In this document: positions 1 to 10,700 of the stretch, one piece after another
Position numbering within the stretch: the stretch's first letter is position 1
Layout of the letters: the number at the start of each line of letters is the position of its first letter
DNA from: Mnemiopsis leidyi
Taxonomy: Eukaryota > Ctenophora > Tentaculata > Lobata > Bolinopsidae
DNA length: 33,227 bases
Direction: 5' to 3'
Assembly: GCA_000226015.1 (NCBI GenBank)
Contig: JH153324.1
Span: 450,271 to 483,497, forward strand
The notes under the pieces: model-generated
The model's database searches: none
What the model was told of the DNA's origin: nothing
Seen by the model: the letters and a program-made list of their open reading frames with translations, nothing else
Position numbers and translations under genes: made by a program

Positions 1-20
1 AGAGAGAGAGAGAGAGAGAG
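1..20. repeat. (AG)10 dinucleotide microsatellite at window edge
   Basis: An uninterrupted AG dinucleotide run fills the first 20 bases and probably continues outside the window. It lies in the intron following the minus-strand exon at 50-175. Confidence 0.9.
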
Positions 21-49
21 ATACACAATAGAGATCAATACAAACTTAC

Positions 50-2020
50 ACGTCTGTTTGCACTCTTCCTTTGTGGGGTCCTATTCCGGCATTGTCTTGC
101 TCGTGGTGGGCCCATGTAAGGATTTCTTTGTTAGGCTTTTCAAACTCCTTCCCCAGAGCGTCAATCAAAATCCACCTGAACCACAAAATATGAGTAGTTG
201 TCATTGAATGATTAAGGGCACCATATTTGCGGGGAGGACCAGGAGTCAGTCAAATTTTTGCCAATGTGAAGTAGTGTCTTCCAGCTTATCAACTGCTAAA
301 GTTTATAACCCCTCCCAGGGAATAGCGTGCTATATAGAGAACATTATCTTTGGAAAGGGGCCAAAATTTCTCTAAATCACGTGATAGCGTTTTTCGAAAT
401 CAATTGATTGTATCTAACTCCTCATTGGTCAAGCGCTGTCAAATGATACAGAATATTTGTGAGCCCCTCTCAAAAATACCTTTCACTGGCCTCTTAGGAT
501 CAGCATTGCATAAAAGATTAAAAGTAATAAATGCTGTTATAAGCACTCCAGCGTCCCCTTCAATATGTGTTGATGAGTTCAAAAATACGGTAATCACAGC
601 TGAGCGGTCTTAAAAGGAATGATACATAGGAATGTATATTAATTATCGACTTACCCATCAGTACAATCTACGACGCTACGTAAAAATTTCACATAAGACT
701 TTGGCAGCATGTTATCACTGTATAGGCACTGAAAATGAAAATCAGACGTTAGTATAAATTCTACTTCCCGAACTGATTATAAAAATCCCGGCACTTTCAA
801 CTGGCTCATGTCTTTGCGGAATGCACAGCCTAAAATAGCTAAAGAAATTACTTATTATTTCAGCATAATACAAGACGATCGGTCTACCTTTCCGTTGCAG
901 ACGGCTTTGCCGAGCGACCGAGGGATTAAAGCAGGCGGGCAGGGAGGACAGGGTGGGCATGGAGGAGCTAGGAGGTGGACAGGACGAGAGTTCTCTTCTT
1001 TCTTCTGAAACAATTATTTTCATGCCGGATGAATATAGGAAGATGAAAAAGCAGACGTTAGAAATGAGTATAAGTTATACTACCTTGACTGATAATTAAA
1101 ATCCCTGCACTTTTAACTGGCGGTTGTCTTTTCGGAATGCAAAGTCTTGTACATACAACAGTCGACATCAATAACGATCATTAAGTTCATCATCTAAAAC
1201 AGTGCTCTTACAGTGGGTTACACATCAACAATAGCAGCTTAAATGGTCCCTTTCAAATTTTGCTACTTTGGGGCCTACAATTACATTTCGTTTCATCAAT
1301 TAGATTCAATGCCACCATTGGACAAGCCATTTGATAAGCGCCACCATCGGACAGATGCTACAGATGAATTATTTTCTGGCGTAAAACTCCTTATAAGCTT
1401 CAAAATTACTCTTGAGTGCAAGTCTGGACACAATTAATATTATTAGGGGTAATATTATTGTCCTGATAAGCAATTCCATGAATAAAAGTATTTTTATGAG
1501 CTTACAATTACATTTCGTTTCATCAATTAGATTCAATGCCAACATTGGACAAGCCATTTGATATGCGCCACCATCGGACAGATGCTAGAGATGGAATTTT
1601 TTCTGGTGTAAAACTCTTTTGCTTCATTTTTACTCTCCAAGTGGGCACTTCGCTTTGCGCATTTACGATTCGTGAACACCCTAATGCAAGAACAAACATT
1701 GGTCTACCTTTCTGTCGCAGACGGCGTTGCTGAGCGACCGGGGGATTAAAGCAGGCGGGCAGGGAGGACAGGGTGGGCATGGAGGAGCTAGGAGTGGAAC
1801 AGGACGAGAGTTCTCTTCCTTCTTCTGAAACAATTATTTTCATGCCGGATGACATAGAGAATTGATACATACTACATAGTCACATTTCTATTGTATGTGT
1901 GATAAATGTTACGTTAAGTATCAAGCGTTAATGATTCTGTGATGAGATTAAGTTAAATGCAAAAATGCTAACCTTCGATAGACGCCGACGCTTTCGTTTT
2001 CCGGGGTTGTCATTTGCCAT
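50..2020 (-). CDS. 5' part of a multi-exon gene for an unrecognised, basic/proline-cysteine-rich protein
   Basis: Hand-built model on the minus strand. Exon 1 is 2020-1973 (ATG, 16 codons, basic run KRKRRR like a nuclear localisation signal, donor GTTAGC). Exon 2 is 1824-1708, or its duplicate at 1004-888 (39 codons each, acceptor TTTCAG, donor GTAGAC). Exon 3 is 728-655 (acceptor TTTTCAG, donor GTAAGT). Exon 4 is 175-50 (acceptor GTTCAG, donor GTAAGT), after which the gene leaves the window. Phases agree throughout (0, 0, 2, 2), and exons 3 and 4 each have only one open frame. Exon 2 encodes a PPCPPCPPCPP tract; exons 3-4 encode a compact part containing DGWILIDALGKEF. I recognise no family and propose no function. 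Longer minus-strand ORFs across exon 2 are in a different frame and are not the product. Confidence 0.62.
888..1004 (-). CDS. Duplicated coding exon, copy nearer exon 3 (part of the 50-2020 gene)
   Basis: A 117-nt phase-0/phase-0 exon of 39 codons, beginning KKEENSRPV and carrying PPCPPCPPCPP, with intact acceptor TTTCAG and donor GTAGAC. It differs from the other copy (1708-1824) at about nine bases, several of them amino-acid changing. Because it is a multiple of three, it can be used instead of, with, or without the other copy and keep the downstream frame. Confidence 0.55.
1708..1824 (-). CDS. Duplicated coding exon, copy nearer exon 1 (part of the 50-2020 gene)
   Basis: Partner of the exon at 888-1004, with the same length, phases and splice-site sequences. 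The flanking intron on the acceptor side is also copied: the bases just upstream of both acceptors read CATCCGGCATGAAAAT in minus orientation. Which copy is used in mature transcripts cannot be told from DNA. Confidence 0.55.
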
Positions 2021-2921
2021 ATCAGTATAACTGTCTGATGAGGGAAAATGATGAGCATCATACATAATATATATAATATATTATAGAAATATAACTTTTA
2101 TCAAAAATACAGAAAATATTTCAGTTATCATCAATTTGTTTATTTTTCATTAAGTGTATTTTTCGATGGAAAACAATGCTCTGAATATATTTTGATATCA
2201 ATTTTTTCATATTTTTATACCATGATAATAATCATTGGAGGAGTAAATAAAACAAACCGAAACCCCCGGCCTACTGCCTTAAACCATCTTAGTTGTAGTA
2301 GTACAATTATTATAATTAATTTTGATATTAGTAAGTAAAAAAACTAATGTTGTCCGCCCATAAAACTAGGTGGTTCCTCTTATGCGCTTTAGTGTCAAAC
2401 TATTCTAAGATTTAAATTCTTCGAAGACTTCTAAATAAATAAACAGATAAATAAATGTTAAGTATCTCTTTTATCGCCTTAAAGTTATAACAGGATTGAA
2501 AACTCAAGCCAATAACTTAAATTTACTTCAAACTATCAAAGCTGTGACTTATAGGCTTAGCGATGAGTTATAACAGGATTGAAAACTCAAGCCAATAACT
2601 TAAATTTACTTCAAACTATCAAAGCTGTGACTTATAGGCTTAGCGATGATTAACTTTTAGGTCTTATTAGGTTGTTACATAACTTGAAATGCTAGCCCAA
2701 AACAAGATGTTTTTAGATGTTTCTTGAGAGTAGAAATATTAGTTCTAAAATTTCAAGGTTACAATTCCCTGCCAATGTTGCTGCACAACTAAAAATTTTA
2801 TTAGTTCTCTTGTAATTAGGTATAGGTGGTAAATTGAAATTATATGAACAATAACTGCAATACATGTTTATCTACAATTTCATGTACAAACTACTGCATA
2901 AAAGTGATTGAAAGAAATCTT
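2021..2921. other. Intergenic region with possible promoter of the left gene
   Basis: AT-rich DNA between the start of the minus-strand gene (2020) and the stop of the AlkB-like gene (2922). It would hold the promoter and 5' UTR of the left gene, but no clear TATA or initiator is recognisable. A perfect 83-bp tandem duplication lies at 2484-2649. A TTTATT at 2797-2802 (AATAAA on the minus strand) is a plausible polyadenylation signal for the AlkB-like gene, 120 bases past its stop. Confidence 0.5.
2484..2649. repeat. Perfect 83-bp tandem duplication (two copies)
   Basis: Bases 2484-2566 are repeated at 2567-2649 with no difference visible. Each copy begins GTTATAACAGGATTG and ends GCTTAGCGATGA. 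Identity implies a very recent duplication or an assembly artefact. Confidence 0.93.
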
Positions 2922-3614
2922 TTATGTTATCACATTTCTAAAGGTTAGATTATACCGCAGACCATAACTAAATCGATCGAGTGGAACCCTGTGCAACCAA
3001 TGACTTTGCATATCCCCTTTCATAACAATTATCGAGCCATGGACTAAATCAAAAGAATACTTTGCATATCTAGGAAATTGATTATACTTTTGACAAATTT
3101 CAAACTTTCTAGAGACACCAAAACTTAGTGAAACAATAGTAGGTTCTTTACCGAAAATAGACTCATCATCAGCATGCCAATCTACCTTATCAAAACCATT
3201 CCTATAGAGGTTAATGAGACAACTGTTCAATTTAACATTAAATGCCATTTCCATATCTTCTCTTAGTACCTCCAACCACCCATTGGGTGTTGCTCTGAAA
3301 CTTTGATTTGTTAGGGTATACTTAGAATAATTATATGGAACGGTTCCAAACCACAAACTACCTCTTGGTTGCTCAATTACAACATTTTTGCTATTTACAT
3401 AGGAAGGAATTTCGATGTTTAAACCGTTGCAAAGCTCAAGCAATTTTTCAGCTTTTAAAGGGGAAAAGAAATCTTTATAAAAGACGACACTTCCCTTTGG
3501 TGGTAAAGCAATCTGTTTGGATGGGACTAGTGTGCCGTCACGCGCCTGGAACAACTTTGCCACATAAGCCTTATTCACCCGGCGATTAAAATTCTTCTTC
3601 CTTTCATCAGACAT
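2922..3614 (-). CDS. AlkB-family 2-oxoglutarate/Fe(II) dioxygenase (ALKBH2/3-like), intronless
   Basis: A complete 230-residue ORF. Family knowledge: ALKBH2/3-type enzymes oxidatively demethylate 1-methyladenine and 3-methylcytosine in nucleic acids, using Fe(II) and 2-oxoglutarate. Visible here: the jelly-roll core with the substrate-lid segment PRGSLWFG (83-90), NLYRNG before the metal motif, HxD at H147/D149, the distal metal ligand H208 in HWLHRVP, and RYNLTFR (220-226) supplying the 2-oxoglutarate-binding arginine R220 and the family's second arginine R226. All catalytic residues are present. Length suits the family, although the N-terminus lacks the PCNA-binding motif of human ALKBH2; the NLYRNG and WHADDE segments look closer to ALKBH3. 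Single-exon structure could mean retroposition, a mobile-element passenger or simply a short gene. A minus-strand AATAAA lies at 2802-2797. Confidence 0.9.
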   Translation of the reverse strand: MSDERKKNFNRRVNKAYVAKLFQARDGTLVPSKQIALPPKGSVVFYKDFFSPLKAEKLLELCNGLNIEIPSYVNSKNVVIEQPRGSLWFGTVPYNYSKYTLTNQSFRATPNGWLEVLREDMEMAFNVKLNSCLINLYRNGFDKVDWHADDESIFGKEPTIVSLSFGVSRKFEICQKYNQFPRYAKYSFDLVHGSIIVMKGDMQSHWLHRVPLDRFSYGLRYNLTFRNVIT

Positions 3615-4778
3615 TGCTAACCAGCCTGGAGAGTGATCTTGTCAACAAAAAAATTAGCCAGAACCCACTACGGCCATACACCATTTAAGTTGTACAACTA
3701 TTATATACAATCATAATGGAAGTAGTAAATAGTAACAGATAAACTATAGACAAATAAGAAAACACATATTTAATTGTAAAGATTTCAAATGAATTCAATA
3801 ATTATTTCAAAAATATATAAAGAGTTTTTTTATATTGCAAGATCTATCTAAAAAAGATTGATTAATTCATCTCAATTAATGCTAATCGATCTTAGGTTCG
3901 TTACAGCAATAGAAAATAGATCTACATTGGAATGCCCTCACCTACCCAATGTAAAGTTGCTATTGGTATTGGCAATTAATGTATTGCTCAAAGTGGAAGA
4001 CACATGCTCAGACTAGGAGACATGCCCCATAGTTTCTGAGGTAAACGAAAGATTGAGCTAATAGTAGGGTGTGTATGAATTTTCTTTTGTTGGTCATGTA
4101 TTCCAGCGTCACTTTCTCGGATATGTCTTGTACTTCCATCAGTCATGTTCCGTCCATCATGCACACATTTTATCAGTCATGTATTTCATTGGTCAAATTC
4201 ACCTGTTTTCTACTTCCAATGCTCACCTTCCGTGGGTCAAGTATTCCATCAGTCTCCTTCCGTCTGTTTGTACTTCCATTAGTTCACTGTGGCGCGTTTA
4301 CTAAGGGCATATTGACATTTGGTATTTTTAGCTGAACCATAAAGGTCATATGACCAAAGATTGCTTCTTATGATTTTTTACTAGATATCTACCATTTGAG
4401 ATTCACATCTGTGAAAACTTTGGTAAGCTTTTTATTAAGTCGAAAAATTGCCACTTTACGTCACACAAAAACATCTTTTTTGACTAGAAAATGTTTGCTT
4501 TTATTCAAATTTTCATCGATTTTATGAAATTTGCGGCTCACAATAGATGCAATCAGGTTTTTTATGTTTTTAGACTGTTCTGGGGAGTTAATTACCTACT
4601 TCCAGCAATAGAAATGGTAATTTTTATTGAAAATTGGGCAGATGATAACAAAATTAAAATACACCCCTCAAATTTTTGTTCTAAGCGGTTTTTGGTTTTT
4701 TTTTGGTTCCATGTATTTGATCCTTAACTTATAACCTACCAAATTATAAAATGAAATACATTTTTAAGCAAAACTAGG
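3615..4778. other. Non-coding stretch upstream of the AlkB-like gene
   Basis: No convincing gene. The first few hundred bases should contain the AlkB-like promoter. From about 4085 to 4290 there is a degenerate repetitive pattern built from GTCATGT, TTCCGTC and GTACTTCCAT, which recurs at 5325-5415 on the far side of the hAT-type element. The small plus-strand ORFs here are low-complexity by-products of that pattern. Confidence 0.5.
4085..4290. repeat. Degenerate short-motif repeat, left block
   Basis: Repeated variants of CATCAGTCATGTTCC and GTACTTCCATC at irregular spacing of roughly 20-45 bases. The same words recur at 5325-5415. The blocks are too diverged for a clean unit length and may be subterminal repeats of an older element. 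Confidence 0.5.
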
Positions 4779-5066
4779 CAGTGGCGTAACGTTGTAGGTC
4801 TAGCCAATAAGGCGCCCCTCGGCGATGAAAATGCGCCCCTAAGTGGCGCCCCTGGTGTAAGGGCTTACTGGGAGCAAATTGTGAAAAAATGGCCGAAAAA
4901 TCTAAATAAAAAGTGAAGTTATTAAACCAAACACGCGATTTTGCTAGTCGCGCAGTTAATCTTGCAAAATTGTCCCATATTTTTATGACGATTTGGCGCC
5001 CCCTTATGACGGCGCCCCCCGGCGTAGCCGGGGTGGCCGGGGCATCGTTACGCCGCTGAAACTAGG
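4771..5066. mobile_element. Complete hAT-type non-autonomous transposon (280 bp) with 8-bp target duplication
   Basis: The element spans 4779-5058. Its left end reads CAGTGGCGTAACGTTG; the inverted right end reads CAGCGGCGTAACGATG, a 14/16 match. It is flanked on both sides by AAACTAGG (4771-4778 and 5059-5066), a perfect 8-bp target-site duplication, diagnostic of the hAT superfamily. The interior is enriched in GGCGCCCC words near both ends and has no ORF, so it needs a transposase from elsewhere. It is far more GC-rich near its ends than the surrounding DNA. Confidence 0.93.
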
Positions 5067-5324
5067 CTTCGTAAATGTACATGAAACGAAATCTGAAATT
5101 AGGGGGATGTGTGACTTCTAAGACCCATAACTTTGTCCAGGAACAATATTTTTTCATGATTTTAAAAGTTTTGAGCTCAGGGATAATAACTTGACAAAGC
5201 ATTTATCCCTGATCTCAAAATATTAAAAAAACACTCTTTAGGTATAAATACCCTTAGAGCATCTTTTCATATCTAGAAAACTCAAATTTCGGCTAATGTC
5301 ATAATGGTGCCCTACTGAGTGGCA

Positions 5325-5415
5325 ACATTCCGTCGGTCACGTTCATCTGTTTTGTACTTCCATCTGTCATGTTCCTACCCATTCTGTCCATCGTGTATTT
5401 TTGTCGGTCATGGTG
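5325..5415. repeat. Degenerate short-motif repeat, right block
   Basis: Contains ATTCCGTCGGTCACGTTC, GTACTTCCATCTGTCATG and TGTCGGTCATGG, matching the word set of the block at 4085-4290 in the same orientation. Confidence 0.45.
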
Positions 5416-6735
5416 AGGGCTTTAGCACCATATTATAAATTTTTTAGAGTGGATCTAAAATGGATTCTAGGCTTACCTTTACAGTTCTCTGCTGTAAAAA
5501 TTAGCCTTAAATATATGATAGCGATTAATACACTGGTCCAGCCGTTGGGATTCTGAGACGTGGTTTACACCCCAATGTATTGCATGAAATGGTTGTGTGA
5601 ATGATTAAATACATAGTGAATAAAATGAAGAATGTGTAAATGATAAGGGTTGACAGCATTTTGAATTATGCAATAGAACCTTCAGTGAAATGATCAGATT
5701 GGGGTGTCCTAGTTTAGCAACTAGGCAGAAATGTTTGTTTCTTACTTCATGTTTTTATCTAAAAACAGTTCTTCATGTATCATACAGCATGAAAAATAGA
5801 TATAATTTGACTTGAGCTAGAAATTGTGATAATTAAGATACTGAAAAAACTGTTAACCAACAATAACTGAAAAAAACAGAACCCTTGACAATTTTTTATG
5901 GCCTTTTCAATTTAACTAAACAAATTAGCAACATAGAGCCACAAAAGCATGATGAACTACTCTAACCACGTTTTTTTGTTTTTTGAGACTTATAAGCCTT
6001 TTTTTAAGTATTTTTGTCTTTTTTAATAATATATAAGTTGTATTGATAATCTAAATTCAAATATCATAAGTTATGTGCAAAGCAATAAAAGGAGAAAACA
6101 GTTCATAATAAGTTACTATCAAGTTCAACATCATATATGATATAAACTTATCATGTCATAATAAGTTCATGAAGTACATTTTAAAATAATGTTAAAAGCA
6201 ACCCCTCATCAATACTGCATGTTGTATGCATGTAGCTTTGTAATATGAATGGTAAAAGAGAGGTTCACAAACTTCCATCAGAAACCAAAATTATTCATTA
6301 AAAGGACTTCCCCTAATATAGTTCACAATATTGGTGGCACAGTTCAACAAATACTCCTTTTTCATAGTTATACAAATGCAAAAAAACCATGTACATGGCT
6401 GTGCTAGGTTGTCAAGCCCAACTTATCATATAAATATCAAAAACCCCAATTAAAAGCAAGCACAAAATTTTGACTTGTATAAAGGATAAAAGATTCCAAT
6501 GTGCCACCTTATGTAGAGATGCTGAACTTTCCAGTGACCAACAATTGGGAGATACAGATTTGGAGGATGGCCTGTAGCACTCCATGTGAGACAGGTTATT
6601 TCCCGGCTAGTTATTTCCTGGCTATTTCCGGCAACATCTAGCCTCAGCAAGTTTTATATAGTGTGAATCATTTTAAAATCAGATATAACTTTCAATACTC
6701 AGAAGCTTAGCCTCCACAAATTAAAAGTTCTTTCA

Positions 6736-7039
6736 AGCAAAGACGAAGCAGGAGTTACTAAAAACTCCCCTTTATCAAACTTTGCTACAGAGGAAAAACG
6801 ATTTTGTTGTGGCAAAATTAGGCCAGTAGTACACGACAAAATGATCAAGCGCCTCAGCAATGTGTGTAATATCCAGCATCAAAGTTAAATTGATTGCCCC
6901 AATTATCATCAGATAATATAATTTGAGCAAAGACGAAGCAGGAGTTAATGAAAACTCCCCTTTATCAAACTTTGCTTCAGAAAGAAAATAATTTTGTTGT
7001 GGACAAACCAGGCCAATACTTTAAGAGGAAATGATCAAA
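6736..7039. repeat. Direct repeat pair of about 113 bp with internal hairpin
   Basis: The segment starting AGCAAAGACGAAGCAGGAGT at 6736 recurs at 6926, a 190-bp offset, and resemblance continues for about 113 bases with scattered changes. Each copy has nested inverted repeats: GCAAAG pairs with CTTTGC and GGAGTT pairs with AACTCC, so each could fold into a hairpin. No coding potential seen. Confidence 0.75.
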
Positions 7040-7706
7040 AGGCTAAATAAGTTGAATTGACATCTATTAGGATTACTAAATACTGCACTGCTATCACATA
7101 AATTTGTGTGCTTATTACATAATATTCATACAGTAGAAAATAAGGTAATAGGGTACATAAACAACACAAACCAATACAAACAGTCCTGCAGCATGCTAAT
7201 GCTCTTGGTATTTCCTCACAGAAATGATGTCGAAATGACAGAGTTTTGATGGCAGAGTTTAAATGGCATGAGCATGATTCATGGTGTTCATGGAAGTGAT
7301 TCAATGTAGGGATGTTGAATTATCAAGACAAGTGCAAAAATCGAGGTTTTGAACATGCAGATGGGAAGAATTTCAATGCTTAAGCAAGGCTATTCAAAAA
7401 TTGACATTATGGATTGATCTAGGATTGCTGGGAGACTGCCGGCGTTCTTTATAAAACGGACACATGTGACAGAATTGTCACCTTGTATCACGCCAAGAAA
7501 CAACCGGTGTACCGCGTTTCTATTTCCGGGCAAAATTAGCCGAACAGCTGACATACACCGGCTAATCACGGTGTGTTACAATTCAACATCAAACTTACAG
7601 AACAGAATATTAAAATTGGCAAATTTAATGATTTGGTTGATATAATATGAATTGATGTACAAATGAGTCCATAGAAGTTATTGTACCAAAGTGCAAAGCA
7701 TGATAT

Positions 7707-10700
7707 TCACTGCTTATTGACATTTGAAGCTTTTCGGTATGCATATAAAATATTTTTCTCTAGAGCTGCTAAAATATCACCGACATTACTAATCAAGAAT
7801 TTTATCCTACTGTTTTTGGTTTTGGCTTTTCCAGCTTGTATGACAACATGAGGGAGACATGGTATTATCTGGGCTGCAGGTACATGATAATAGGGAGACT
7901 GTAAATTGTAGGTATCCATTGAATTTTTAACTTTTTCCATGAATTGCACCTTAAAACAATATGGGTAATCTCCATGAAAAATGGAAAGTGAGGAACAATC
8001 ATCGCAATCTTGATTGTTGTTAACAGACAAAATTTTAGCAGCATACCATACTTCAGCTTCTTCAATGCAATGAACAGCAACAAACTTTTGAGTGTGTAAT
8101 TTATTAAAGAATGGATCTCCCATTGACAATTGAGTATTTTCAACATCATGAACATCAGCAGTTCTGTGAGGGTATGTCTGCTTTTCCTTAAGTTTAGCAA
8201 TAGCTTTTTCTATAAAAACAGCAGGTTCAGTAACTGTGAATTGCGATACCTCATCTAATGGTTTTACAATAGCCTTAAGGTTATCTTTTTTTACAGCCAA
8301 AGGAACTTTATCAAACTTATTAGTTGCCTTATTTTTAGTTTTTAACCTGTACCGTTCATCAGAAACTGTATTATTACATATTACTTTTTTTTGATATGAA
8401 AGTTCAAGATTTATGATTTCCTCCTGCTCAGTGGGATCAGTAATTTTTTTACACATTTCATCAACCTCTTCTGGTGTTTGAAGAGGACCTCCATGTTTTT
8501 TTACTGCAGCAGCTATGTCGAGCTTTTTTTGGATAATTTTTTTTTTCTCTGACTCCAGTTTGGCAAATTGCTCCTTTTTTTCAGCATTTAGAACATTAAC
8601 ATCATTGGCAGTTAATTGCTTCTTTAACTTAACAGCACCTGATTTTCTGGTTTCTTTCATAATTTCACCCAGTTTTTCAGCAGTCATTTTACCCTTAAGA
8701 ATAACTTCACCAAGTGGACTAGATTTAAAAGTTTGACTTAAAGATAATGTGGACATTAATGCACACGGAGCGCGCCTAAGATCTTGCCTGGTAATCCCTA
8801 CACTGTGTTCAGCAGATAATGAAGTTGTTGCAACAAGATCAATTATGTCCTTGTGTTTTGCAAGCTGTTGAGCAAGAACGCAGTCCTCACCTATGTAGAA
8901 TTCTTTTGCTTGGCGATCAATAACAATAAGATATTCTTCAGTTAATAACTTCAGGATTGTCTTGACAATTTCCAAATTTAGATCACATGGATTATTTATT
9001 CTATCAAATACTGTCTCAAACATTTCGCGATACTTTTTTCTTGAAATCAAACAAATTTTTTCAAACATTTCAAGAAACTTTAGTCTTTTGGGTTGAAAAT
9101 AAGGACTGGGATCTTCAGTAAGCTTCTCTAATGAACTGACAAACTTGGGGAAAAATTTGAGCAGTTCTGAATGGGACAAATTTGAATATCCGTATTGAGT
9201 TTCAGCACCAACAGCAACCAAGAAGGGCGCTGTAATGTGATAGAAAAGAAGTGTTATTGCACAAATGCATTCCTTGAAATATGGACATTGAATATATAAT
9301 GAGCATGATTTATACATGTTATTGGATGCATGTACTTTTGATATGAATTCACTGACACTATCAAAACTATAGAATAGAATGAAAGACATTTCTTGCACAA
9401 GGCCAAATCTTGAACTGTCAGGATTTTTAAAAAAGTTTTTATCCCCAGCACCATCTTCTGATATATCCAAAAAGGTCTGAAACTGGTTTGTCATTGCCCA
9501 TGATTCATTTTTGTTACAATCACCAATAAATTTAAAGATAGCACGTAGCATAGTCTCAATGGTAGAGTTACTTACCTTATGGAATGATTGATTAAATGAA
9601 CGAACCATTTGATCATTTATCTGCAGGAAATTTTCAACATCAATCAAAACTTTAGTTACGCCACTATCAATAGCAGGAACAATATGAGCATTACAGTGTA
9701 TATAAATCATTTCACCATCTATACCTAGCAAATTTCTGAGTTCAGTAAATTTATCACAGACAGATCTCATTTGTGAAGCATCATCAGTTACTTGAAATTT
9801 AAGTTTGGCCAGGATCTCTTTGAAAGATTTTTGGACGTCTTCTGCAGAAGCACTGTCAGCAGCAGCAGCTGCAGCTAATCTTAAAATCTCAACTACACTA
9901 CGAAATGTTCCTTTTGCAGTTGTGTCAACTACTTGTTTTACAGCTAATGTCATGTGCTTTGTTTTTTTCTCATTAGCTTTAGAATCAATATTTCCAGTTG
10001 TAACACCAACAGTTATTGCCTTTCCTCTTTTAATGCTCAAATGGTCAAATATCAAAGATCCAACATCACTTTCTTTTAAAGCTAGAGCACTTGATCGCAG
10101 AGAGGCAGGTTCAAGAATGTTTTTTTCCAGGCTTCTAGTAAAACTTTTAGCAGGCAGCGTATTTTCCAAAATTTTCTTTTTTGTTGGCCTATCTTCCTTG
10201 TTTTGACATGGTGGAAGGGCATGTCTCTGCCTAGTCTTAGGAGTAAAGTTGCCAAGCTCCCAGCTTTGGCCAAATATAGAGTTTGCCAGAGCAGCCAGCA
10301 GGGGCATGGTATTCTCAAGAGATACCCTTCCAATGTTGCGAATCAAGATTATGCCCAAATAAATTTTCGGATTTATCTCTTTAATTGAATTTCGCACCTT
10401 CATTTTTGGGAAATTTCCAGCTGCAAAATCGTCATTAGCTTTTTCAATAGCTGAATCAATCTCAAAATCGGGGTCGTCAAGTTTGCTTTCAACATGGTCA
10501 GCATTCATTTGGAGTTCTTCCAATTCCAATAATTTGTTAGAAAGAAATCGGATATCACTTTTAGCGTCCTCCCATTTCTTTCTATATACATTACTGGCTT
10601 GGCAAATTTTTTCATGCATTGAAGACATTTCCTTTAATTTTAGAGTTAAAGCCCTATGTTCAGTATGGGTTCTCTTTAATTCACAGCTCAATCCTAGTAT

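Larger units (their letters stand above)
734..1853. repeat. Nested segmental duplication around the duplicated exon
   Basis: Three blocks are each present twice in direct orientation. Block A is about 734-830 and 1050-1150 (intron just upstream of exon 3). Block B is 1277-1393 and 1501-1617 (roughly 90% identical by eye). Block C is about 886-1033 and 1698-1853 (the exon plus flanks). Along the minus strand the order is C', B', B, A', C, A, exon 3. This suggests duplication of a C-(B)-A segment plus a separate duplication or loss of B. The B copies have an ORF ending in a stop and weak splice sites, so I do not call them exons. Confidence 0.75.
5067..7706. other. Non-coding region between the hAT-type element and the transposase-like ORF
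   Basis: No exon with convincing splice sites and no long ORF. It contains the right block of the degenerate GTCATG/TTCCGTC motifs (5325-5415), a pair of direct repeats (6736-6848 and 6926-7039), and a short inverted repeat of CCGGTGT/ACACCGG at about 7503-7560. A TTTAAT near 7624 (ATTAAA on the minus strand) could serve polyadenylation of the transposase-like ORF. Confidence 0.45.

Noticed and set aside
742-1023. Minus-strand ORF of 93 codons over the duplicated exon, and its twin at 1523-1870
   Set aside because: These frames run through intron sequence. The splice-supported frame of the 117-nt exons is different and agrees in phase with exons 1 and 3.
7035-7304. 89-codon minus-strand ORF with hydrophobic stretches
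   Set aside because: Overlaps the second copy of a non-coding repeat by only a few bases, but has no family resemblance and no splice or promoter support.
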